NCBI GenBank assembly: GCA_937877655.1
Contig: CALFJC010000042.1
Coordinates: forward strand, 1-13,857
DNA from: an uncultured Selenomonadales bacterium
GTDB lineage: Bacteria; Bacillota; Negativicutes; Selenomonadales; Selenomonadaceae
Length of the DNA: 13,857 bases
Direction of reading: 5' to 3'
A program made the translations under genes and the position numbers. Shown here one piece after another: positions 9,168 to 13,857 of the stretch (position 1 is the first letter of the stretch; each line of letters starts with the position of its first letter). The notes below the pieces were generated by a model. The model was not told the DNA's origin, did no database searches, and was given only the letters and a program-made list of their open reading frames with translations.

Positions 9168-9194
9168 TGCTCTCTCCAAGAAAAATTTTTCATG

Positions 9195-9223
9195 ATTGTA
9201 TCATATGCCTCCGCGAATTGCAA
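9195..9223 (-). promoter_or_regulatory. Promoter of the six-gene export operon
   Basis: Read on the minus strand there is a TTGCAA box (9218-9223), a 17-nt spacer and TACAAT (9195-9200, 5 of 6 matches to the -10 consensus), preceded by TG one base away (extended -10). Transcription would start near 9188, about 20 nt before the adaptor ATG. The -35 box shares its first two bases with the T-run of the brn terminator. It looks like a housekeeping-type promoter rather than one read by the sigma factor encoded in the operon. Confidence 0.6.
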
Positions 9224-9251
9224 AAAAATCCTCCGACGCGCCGTCGAAGGA
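9222..9251 (-). terminator. Intrinsic terminator of the brnT/brnA-like unit
   Basis: On the minus strand, TCCTTCGACG pairs with CGTCGGAGGA (10 bp with one T-G wobble) around a 3-nt loop at 9229-9251, followed by seven T (9222-9228). It starts 6 nt beyond the stop codon of the BrnA-like gene. The wobble pair becomes a C-A mismatch on the other strand, so the minus orientation is favoured. Confidence 0.88.
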
Positions 9252-9257
9252 TTTTTA

Positions 9258-9446
9258 TCAGCTTGCAAGTTTCTGTTTTTGTCTGCGGAGTCTTGAAGGC
9301 TTAAATTTTTGTTTCCATTCTTCTTCTGTAATTTCCGGAATGTCGCTGTAATCAATCTCATCATCAGACATCTTTGAAAGTTGATAAAGTCTCCAAATTT
9401 GCTCTTTAGTGAGCGGCGGAATGTTTTTATTGCTTGAATTGTCCAA
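9258..9446 (-). CDS. Short BrnA-like antitoxin lacking the C-terminal DNA-binding part
   Basis: From the TTG at 9446 the product has 62 residues. It contains the hallmark BrnA segment: LTKEQIWRLYQLSKMSDDEIDYSDIPEI, of which DDEIDYSDIPE is the conserved core, followed by a Trp and a basic end (KPSRLRRQKQKLAS). Usual BrnA proteins continue for some 30-40 residues into a ribbon-helix-helix that binds BrnT and represses the operon; here the frame stops and the terminator follows at once, so that part is absent. I choose TTG because a GAGGAGG site (9456-9462) stands 9 nt upstream; the same frame can be read from ATG at 9464 or 9476, but without a comparable site. It overlaps the end of brnT by 20 nt, so it follows the toxin gene as in other brnTA pairs. 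Being an antitoxin is inferred from the motif and neighbour. Confidence 0.72.
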   Translation of the reverse strand: MDNSSNKNIPPLTKEQIWRLYQLSKMSDDEIDYSDIPEITEEEWKQKFKPSRLRRQKQKLAS

Positions 9447-9729
9447 AATACTCAGCCTCCTCATTTTTATTAGCACGACGCGCCGAAATAATTCTTGTTC
9501 TGTCTCCTCGCTCAGTATAAATTACCGCCAAAACATTCATAACAAAGCCCACAGTCTTAATTCTGTCCTCAAAATTACTGTGAATCTCATCAAAGTCGTC
9601 GTATCTGTATTCATCAAGAAAAATTCGCGCCGCATCTTCAAATCTGACTTTATGTTTCCGCCAATTTATTTCGTCTTTGTCACTATCCCAAACAAATTTC
9701 CAATCTCCCAGTTCAAAATTTACGTCCAT
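9427..9729 (-). CDS. brnT: BrnT-family toxin (RelE-like ribonuclease)
   Basis: This 100-residue protein matches the BrnT pattern along its length: FVWDSDKDEINWRKHKVRFEDA (residues 12-33; key residues Trp14, Lys25, His26, Phe30, Ala33), an Asp/Glu-rich stretch, RIKTVGFVMNVLAVIYTERG (56-75) and the diagnostic RTRIISARRA (77-86). BrnT toxins have a RelE-like fold and stop translation by cutting RNA. The Arg and His residues expected for activity are present, so it is probably functional. The ATG at 9729 has a GAGG site 7 nt upstream, and a strong promoter lies just before it. It overlaps the BrnA-like gene that follows. The C-terminus is a little shorter and more acidic than usual (ANKNEEAEYFGQFKQ). 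Confidence 0.9.
   Translation of the reverse strand: MDVNFELGDWKFVWDSDKDEINWRKHKVRFEDAARIFLDEYRYDDFDEIHSNFEDRIKTVGFVMNVLAVIYTERGDRTRIISARRANKNEEAEYFGQFKQ
9456..9462 (-). promoter_or_regulatory. Ribosome binding site deciding a TTG start
   Basis: GAGGAGG on the minus strand lies inside the end of brnT, 9 nt before the TTG codon at 9446. It is the best site near the beginning of the BrnA-like frame and favours TTG over the two upstream ATG codons. Confidence 0.6.
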
Positions 9730-9746
9730 AGTCTCACCTCAAAAGT

Positions 9747-9774
9747 ATTTTAACAAAAAATTTTCCTCTGTCAA
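9747..9774 (-). promoter_or_regulatory. Promoter of the brnT/brnA-like unit
   Basis: On the minus strand a perfect TTGACA (9769-9774) is separated by 16 nt from TAAAAT (9747-9752, 5 of 6 matches). Transcription would start near 9740, about 11 nt before the brnT start codon. In known brnTA operons BrnA represses this promoter; the protein here lacks the usual DNA-binding part, and I see no clear operator palindrome. Confidence 0.72.
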
Positions 9775-9776
9775 AC

Positions 9777-9804
9777 AAAAATCCCTCCGACAACTGCCGA
9801 AGGG
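9777..9804 (-). terminator. Intrinsic terminator of the HAD gene
   Basis: On the minus strand, CCCTTCGGC pairs with GTCGGAGGG (9 bp with two wobble pairs) around a 4-nt loop at 9783-9804, followed by ATTTTTG. It lies 21 nt after the HAD stop codon. Only two bases separate the tail from the -35 box of the brnT promoter. Confidence 0.8.
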
Positions 9805-9825
9805 CTGTTTGTATTTGATAAAATT

Positions 9826-10890
9826 TTATTTCTTAAGCTTGACGTTGTCGCCGTAAATCGTTTTGAAGTCATTTTTCATGGAAATTTTTATCCAACCGTT
9901 GTCATCTGCAAGTTTGATGCATTTTTTGGCTTTATCAACGTTGCCGAACTCCCGATCCAAGTCGTCACAGATAACAAAGAACGCCGCTGTCCGATATTTA
10001 TTCCCGCGCAACGAAAAATTTATCATGGAGCTGTCGCCGCCGGAATTTCCGAAGACCAAGACAGGTTTTTTGCCAATTTCGCGAGCCATGTTGGAAACTT
10101 TGTTCATATTTATATCTTTGCTGACAAATTCTCCGCGAACAACTTTATCTTGCGCCGTCAAAGCGTAATCCATGCCGTCCTTATCGCCTTGATTCGTCGC
10201 AACGTATTTATAATCGGTTCCAATCATGTTATCGCTGTCGACGCCGAGAATTTCTGTTGAAACGCGCATATAATCTCTGTCCGCGCCGCTTACCAAGAAA
10301 ATTTTAAAATCATTGGCGCGTAAATAGGAAATTACTTCAATCATCGGCAGATAAAACGCCTCGCCAACTTTTAAGTTGTCAAAACCTTCGACGGGCGTTT
10401 TTAAATAATTTCTCGTGTACTCGGCATATTCTTCAGCCGTCATACCCGCGAAAACCGAAGCATTTGACGCGCAATGTTTCCTGCGAACGTCATTTGTCAT
10501 TTTGTGATTGTAAATCGCGGCTTTAACCGCCTCGCCGTTGGCTCTGTCCTGCGCGGAGGCGATATAATTCGGATCATCAAGCGCACGATAAACGAACATC
10601 ATAAAATCGAAGCAAAAAGGAGCAGTTTCGCAAGCAATCGTTCCGTCAACATCAAAAGCCGCTATTCTGTCTTCAATCGGAATAAAATTTTTGGATTTTT
10701 TATCAGTCACGTCCTTAACGAACTCAATCAGTTTTTGTTTAGGCACTGAATCTTTCGTCCAATATTTGAAATCGGACGGCTTTTTGACTTGGATAGCGGA
10801 AATTTCGTCGCGAGTCATTGCGTCAGCCGCCGCAAAAGGAGCAAAGGCGATTAAACCTGCCGTGAGAGCCGCCAAAATTTTTTTCTTCAT
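9826..10890 (-). CDS. Secreted HAD-superfamily hydrolase (phosphatase-like)
   Basis: From the ATG at 10890 this is a 354-residue protein with a clear signal peptide (MKKKILAALTAGLIAF..., cleavage probably after AADA near residue 24), so it should act outside the cytoplasmic membrane. HAD motifs are in order: motif I DVDGT (80-84, nucleophile Asp80 and acid Asp82), motif II FLVSGAD (199-204, Ser201) and motif IV FGNSGGD (280-286, Asp286); the motif III Lys is probably one of those between 249 and 274. About 110 residues between motifs I and II form a cap domain that would set substrate choice. Phosphorylcholine- or phosphoserine-phosphatase-like enzymes are the nearest families I can name, but the substrate is unknown. 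The frame extends to an ATG at 10911, only about 6 nt from the predicted transcript start; the ATG at 10890 has an AGCAGG site upstream and begins a proper signal peptide. Confidence 0.85.
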   Translation of the reverse strand: MKKKILAALTAGLIAFAPFAAADAMTRDEISAIQVKKPSDFKYWTKDSVPKQKLIEFVKDVTDKKSKNFIPIEDRIAAFDVDGTIACETAPFCFDFMMFVYRALDDPNYIASAQDRANGEAVKAAIYNHKMTNDVRRKHCASNASVFAGMTAEEYAEYTRNYLKTPVEGFDNLKVGEAFYLPMIEVISYLRANDFKIFLVSGADRDYMRVSTEILGVDSDNMIGTDYKYVATNQGDKDGMDYALTAQDKVVRGEFVSKDINMNKVSNMAREIGKKPVLVFGNSGGDSSMINFSLRGNKYRTAAFFVICDDLDREFGNVDKAKKCIKLADDNGWIKISMKNDFKTIYGDNVKLKK

Positions 10891-10923
10891 GAAAATCCAA
10901 CCTGCTTTCAATTTGTTTAACGA

Positions 10924-10952
10924 AGTCTAGCAAAAAAATTTCACACCGTCAA
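10924..10952 (-). promoter_or_regulatory. Promoter of the HAD gene
   Basis: On the minus strand TTGACG (10947-10952) and TAGACT (10924-10929) are separated by 17 nt. Transcription would start near 10917, leaving a leader of about 27 nt before the chosen start codon at 10890. Confidence 0.65.
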
Positions 10953-10955
10953 ACC

Positions 10956-10981
10956 AAAAACCTCCGCCGAGTCGCCGAAGG
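10956..10981 (-). terminator. Orphan minus-strand terminator-like hairpin between divergent genes
   Basis: On the minus strand CCTTCG pairs with CGGAGG (one wobble), with a G-G mismatch and two further inner pairs around an ACT loop (10961-10981), followed by five T (10956-10960). It resembles the other two minus-strand terminators of the window. No minus-strand gene lies upstream to be terminated: the next gene in that direction is pnp, on the plus strand. Read on the plus strand the stem has a C-A mismatch but is also followed by T-residues (GATTTTTA). Confidence 0.6.
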
Positions 10982-10993
10982 GATTTTTACAAC

Positions 10994-11022
10994 TTGAATA
11001 ATCGCGGGAGCGGTTTTGTAAA
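10994..11022 (+). promoter_or_regulatory. Possible pnp promoter
   Basis: TTGAAT (10994-10999), a 17-nt spacer and TGTAAA (11017-11022) each match 4 of 6 consensus bases. Transcription would start near 11029, which would give a leader of about 54 nt before the TTG start at 11083. The match is weak and the promoter could lie elsewhere in this short gap. Confidence 0.3.
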
Positions 11023-11068
11023 GGAAAAAAATCATTTATGTCGAAGTTTTGGCGCGTGAAAAATTATT

Positions 11069-11074
11069 GGGAGG
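11069..11074 (+). promoter_or_regulatory. Ribosome binding site deciding the pnp TTG start
   Basis: GGGAGG stands 8 nt before the in-frame TTG at 11083. This is a stronger and better-spaced site than the AAGGA (11021-11025) found 12 nt before the upstream ATG at 11038. Confidence 0.7.
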
Positions 11075-11082
11075 AAAAAATA

Positions 11083-13371
11083 TTGGAAACATTTGAAATG
11101 GAACTCGGCGGCAGGAAATTAATCGTCGAGCACGGGAAGATGGCGAAACAGGCAAACGGAGCGGTTCTTGTTCGCTATGGAGACACGGCGGTATTGGTTG
11201 CGGCAACGATGTCCGCCGAGCCGCGAGAAGGAGTCGATTTTTTCCCTTTAACCGTCGACTACGAAGAGAAAATGTATTCGGCAGGAAAAATTCCCGGCGG
11301 ATTCATCAAGCGCGAGGGTCGTCCGCAGACTTCGGCGATTTTGAAAAGCCGTTTGATTGACAGACCGATTCGCCCGCTGTTCCCCGACGGCTTCAGAAAT
11401 GACGTTCAGATTATCGCGACGGTAATTTGTTTTGATGAAGACAACGCACCGGAAATTGCGGGCATGATCGGCGCGAGTTGTGCGCTTTGCGTGAGCGACA
11501 TTCCCTTTTTCGGACCGATAGCGGGCGTTCATGTCGGAAGAATTGACGGAAAATTTATCATCAACCCGACAAAAGAGCAAATGGACGTTTCGGAAATGGA
11601 TTTAATCGTTGCGGGCTCGGCTGATGCGGTCATGATGGTTGAGGCGGGCGTCAAAGAGTTGTCGGAAGAAATTGTTTTGGAGGCAATTCTTTTCGGGCAC
11701 GAAGAAATTAAAAAGATCGTTGCCTTTCAAAACGAAATAAAAGCCGCCGTCGGCAAGGAGAAAAAAGAAGTTACGCTTTTCATGCCGAACGAAGATATTG
11801 ATGCGGCAGTTCGCGAGCTTGCTACGGAAAAAATCAATTCGGCTGTAAGAAATCCCGACAAACTTTCGCGGGAGGCGGCACTCGACGCGGTTAAAGCGGA
11901 AGTCGTTGAAACTCTTGCAGAAAAATTTCCTGCCGAAGAATATCCCAATGCGGAAAAGGAAATCGGCGCGGTTTTTTACAAGGTTGAAAAAGAAGTTGTC
12001 CGCAAAATGATCACGCACGAAAAAATTCGTCCCGACGGGCGCGAATTGGAAGAAATTCGTCCGATAACGTGCGAAGTCGGACTTTTTGCGCGGACGCACG
12101 GGTCGGGGCTTTTCACACGCGGGCAAACGCAAGTTTTGACGATAACGACGCTCGGATCAATCGGCGACGAACAAATTATTGACGGTTTGGAGCCCGAATA
12201 CACGAAACATTATCTTCATCATTACAATTTTCCCGGCTACAGCGTCGGCGAGGCGCGTCCTGCGCGGAGTCCCGGCAGAAGAGAAATCGGGCACGGAGCT
12301 TTGGCGGAGCGCGCATTAATTCCCGTTATCCCGTCGATTGAAGATTTTCCTTACACAATTCGCCTTGTCTCGGAAGTTTTGGAGAGTAACGGTTCCAGTT
12401 CAATGGGCAGTGTTTGCGGAAGCACTTTAAGCCTTATGCAGGCGGGCGTCCCGATTAAACGTCCCGTCAGTGGCGTTGCAATGGGGCTCGTCAAAGACGG
12501 CGAGGAGCATACGATTTTAACGGACATTCAAGGCATGGAAGATGCTTTGGGCGACATGGATTTTAAAGTTGCGGGCACTGTCGAAGGCGTCACGGCAATT
12601 CAAATGGATATAAAAGTTGCGGGCATTTCGCGGGAAATTTTAAGTGACGCATTGGCGCAGGCGAAACGCGGCAGGAGTTTTATTTTGGAAAAAATGCTTG
12701 AAGTCATCAGCGAACCCGCGCCGGATTTGTCGCCTTATGCGCCGCGAGTCAGGACGATTAAAATTGCGGTTGATAAAATTCGTGAAGTTATCGGCACGGG
12801 CGGAAAAATGGTCAACAGAATTATTGAGGAAACGGGCGTTGAAGTTGATATTCACGAGGACGGACAAATTTTTGTCACTTCGCGCAACGTCGAGGGCATT
12901 GACCGCGCCATTGAAATGATTGAAGAAATTGTTCATGAAGTTAAAGTCGGCGAAGTTTTTGAGGGAACTGTTACGCGAATCATGCCTTCGGGGGCGTTTG
13001 TGGAAATTTTAATCGGCAAGGAAGGCATGTGCCACATTTCGCAACTGTCCGATAAGCGCGTTGAAACTGTGGAGGATGCGGTAAAAGTCGGCGATAAACT
13101 CAAAGTCAAAGTCACCGAGATTGACGACAAGGGCAGAATCAATGTCAGTCACCGCGCACTTTTGGACGGAGATTCTCCGCGCCCGCCGAGAACTTTTGAC
13201 AAGCCCAAGACTTTTGACAAACCGAAAACTTTCGATAAGCCCAAAACATCCGAGCGTCCGCGCAATGACAAGCCCAAAACTTTTGACAGACCTCGCGGCG
13301 AATCCAGAACGATTAAAGACTTTAAGGACTTGAAAAATTCTCGCGACAGTAGACGCCGCCGCGACAGATAA
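11083..13371 (+). CDS. pnp: Polynucleotide phosphorylase (PNPase)
   Basis: PNPase degrades RNA 3' to 5' using phosphate and is a core part of RNA turnover in the cytoplasm. Counting from TTG, the 762-residue protein has the first RNase PH domain (about 3-145), a helical domain (about 146-310), the second RNase PH domain (about 315-550) with the phosphate-binding serines 438-440 in ESNGSSSMG and metal-site residues Asp487, Asp493 and Lys495, a KH domain with IGTGGK (570-575), and an S1 domain (about 622-693). A basic tail (698-762) holds three TFDKPK repeats and an Arg-rich end. The TTG start is chosen because homologous PNPases begin with a sequence like ETFEMELGGRK, and a GGGAGG site precedes it; the ATG at 11038 would add 15 unusual residues. 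The upstream neighbour in many Firmicutes, rpsO, is not next to it here. Confidence 0.97.
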   Translation: METFEMELGGRKLIVEHGKMAKQANGAVLVRYGDTAVLVAATMSAEPREGVDFFPLTVDYEEKMYSAGKIPGGFIKREGRPQTSAILKSRLIDRPIRPLFPDGFRNDVQIIATVICFDEDNAPEIAGMIGASCALCVSDIPFFGPIAGVHVGRIDGKFIINPTKEQMDVSEMDLIVAGSADAVMMVEAGVKELSEEIVLEAILFGHEEIKKIVAFQNEIKAAVGKEKKEVTLFMPNEDIDAAVRELATEKINSAVRNPDKLSREAALDAVKAEVVETLAEKFPAEEYPNAEKEIGAVFYKVEKEVVRKMITHEKIRPDGRELEEIRPITCEVGLFARTHGSGLFTRGQTQVLTITTLGSIGDEQIIDGLEPEYTKHYLHHYNFPGYSVGEARPARSPGRREIGHGALAERALIPVIPSIEDFPYTIRLVSEVLESNGSSSMGSVCGSTLSLMQAGVPIKRPVSGVAMGLVKDGEEHTILTDIQGMEDALGDMDFKVAGTVEGVTAIQMDIKVAGISREILSDALAQAKRGRSFILEKMLEVISEPAPDLSPYAPRVRTIKIAVDKIREVIGTGGKMVNRIIEETGVEVDIHEDGQIFVTSRNVEGIDRAIEMIEEIVHEVKVGEVFEGTVTRIMPSGAFVEILIGKEGMCHISQLSDKRVETVEDAVKVGDKLKVKVTEIDDKGRINVSHRALLDGDSPRPPRTFDKPKTFDKPKTFDKPKTSERPRNDKPKTFDRPRGESRTIKDFKDLKNSRDSRRRRDR
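13192..13245 (+). repeat. Three 18-nt tandem repeats in the pnp tail
   Basis: Three consecutive in-frame units each encode TFDKPK, and a related TFD-RPR unit follows near 13279. The units differ at third codon positions, so the repeated peptide appears to be kept by selection rather than being a very recent duplication. Confidence 0.8.
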
Positions 13372-13391
13372 GAGAAAAAGGAGCGATTGAG

Positions 13392-13769
13392 ATGGCAACG
13401 ATTGACAGATTCCAAGAAATAACCGAAAGCGGCGTGATGCTGGACGCCGATGACATGGAAGCACCGCTCTCGCCGCAAATGAAATACGATTTGATGGCGG
13501 CAATCAACACAATCAAACAGCTTGAGGCTTTGACGGCGGAAATTGCCAACCGCAAACAGTATCGCGCAAAATTGAAGTCGGAACTTTTGAAAAGCTGTTG
13601 CCAATCGCTGAAAAAAATTGTCGAAGATGAAAACGGACTCACGCTGAAAAAAATCGACGCGGCAATTAAAATGCTCTCGGATTGCCGCTACGAAGTTACC
13701 AAAATCGACAGCGCGGAGCGCGAAACCGAAAAACTTGCCAAGCTCGTTCGCCACGGCGTCAGCGCGTAA
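13392..13769 (+). CDS. Small helical protein of unknown function, downstream of pnp
   Basis: I do not recognise this 125-residue protein. It has no signal peptide or membrane segment and should be cytoplasmic. After an acidic N-terminal part (residues 1-28, with an LDADDMEAPLSP stretch), the rest is rich in Lys, Glu, Leu and Ala and looks wholly alpha-helical, with possible coiled-coil segments around 30-65 and 95-120. A Cys-Cys pair lies at 68-69 (LLKSCCQSLKKIV). The ATG at 13392 is preceded by a good AAGGAG site (13378-13383) with 8-nt spacing. It starts 20 nt after the pnp stop codon and is surely co-transcribed with it. A link to RNA turnover is possible from position alone; nothing in the sequence shows it. 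Confidence 0.75.
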   Translation: MATIDRFQEITESGVMLDADDMEAPLSPQMKYDLMAAINTIKQLEALTAEIANRKQYRAKLKSELLKSCCQSLKKIVEDENGLTLKKIDAAIKMLSDCRYEVTKIDSAERETEKLAKLVRHGVSA

Positions 13770-13775
13770 ACTCAT

Positions 13776-13803
13776 CCCCTTTTTTTTCAAAAAGTGGAAG
13801 GGG
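13776..13803 (+). terminator. Possible terminator after the pnp unit
   Basis: CCCCTT (13776-13781) pairs with AAGGGG (13798-13803); the interior T-run and A-run can extend the stem with some wobbles and a mismatch. It lies 6 nt after the stop codon of the small helical protein and is followed by TTTACAACTTTTCTTTT. The tail is interrupted, so this is weaker than the minus-strand terminators of the window. Confidence 0.45.
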
Positions 13804-13807
13804 TTTA

Positions 13808-13854
13808 CAACTTTTCTTTTGCTGCGCCCAAAAGAAAAGTTGCCAAAAGAAAAG
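13808..13854. repeat. Palindromic AT-rich repeat at the right window edge
   Basis: CAACTTTTCTTTTG (13808-13821) is perfectly complementary to CAAAAGAAAAGTTG (13829-13842) across a 7-nt GC-rich loop. The right arm's CAAAAGAAAAG core is repeated directly at 13844-13854. The regular make-up resembles a dispersed palindromic intergenic element (REP-like), but other genomic copies cannot be seen from here. Confidence 0.6.
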
Positions 13855-13857
13855 GGC

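Noticed and set aside
9180..9257. Possible precursor peptide between the brn unit and the export operon
   Set aside because: The gap holds only the brn terminator and the operon promoter; no frame with a start, ribosome site and leader-like sequence fits.
10956..11082. Riboswitch or structured pnp leader
   Set aside because: Only one hairpin is seen, it is better formed on the minus strand and it lies upstream of the likely pnp transcript start; no known riboswitch core was recognised.
11602..12132. 176-codon minus-strand frame inside pnp
   Set aside because: Phe/Asn/Arg-rich composition is typical of an antisense shadow, and pnp is certain on the other strand.
13192..13245. Short regular repeats as a CRISPR array
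   Set aside because: The units are contiguous 18-nt coding repeats inside pnp with no spacers.
13149..13790. 213-codon minus-strand frame over the end of pnp and the small helical gene
   Set aside because: It is antisense to two genes with good ribosome sites, and its repetitive part only mirrors the pnp tail repeats.

Overview
The window looks like chromosomal DNA from a diderm Firmicute, most likely of the Negativicutes (Selenomonas or a relative). The polynucleotide phosphorylase is of clear Firmicutes type, yet the neighbouring operon encodes a TolC outer-membrane channel and two periplasmic adaptors, which need an outer membrane. The lineage is inferred from gene content only; no marker gene was searched.

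Positions 26-9223 hold one tightly packed six-gene operon on the minus strand, read from right to left: an RND-type membrane-fusion protein, a short NHLM-type HlyD secretion protein, a C39-peptidase ABC exporter, a second ABC exporter with a large extra N-terminal region, a sigma-70 family (ECF-like) sigma factor and a TolC-like outer-membrane protein. Gene junctions are overlaps or gaps of 11 nt or less. A promoter (9195-9223) precedes the first gene and I saw no internal terminator. Together the genes make a complete inner-membrane to outer-membrane export route for a peptide whose leader is cut by the C39 domain (an NHLM/NHLP-type RiPP or bacteriocin exporter), with its own sigma factor. 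No precursor peptide and no peptide-modifying enzyme is present in the window, so the cargo is unknown. This is the most interesting part of the sequence.

Positions 9222-9774 hold a BrnT toxin gene and a very short BrnA-like partner on the minus strand, with their own promoter and terminator. Positions 9777-10952 hold a secreted HAD-family phosphatase-like gene, also on the minus strand, with a good promoter and a terminator. Each of these units ends in a hairpin whose T-run runs into, or lies within a few bases of, the -35 box of the next unit. A third hairpin of the same design lies upstream of the HAD promoter, although no minus-strand gene precedes it.

Positions 11083-13769 run on the plus strand: pnp (PNPase, probably starting at a TTG codon and carrying a repetitive basic tail) and a small uncharacterised helical protein 20 nt downstream, followed by a possible terminator and a palindromic AT-rich repeat at the window edge. 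No rRNA, tRNA, CRISPR array, transposase or integrase was seen, and no gene-free stretch exceeds 300 bases.
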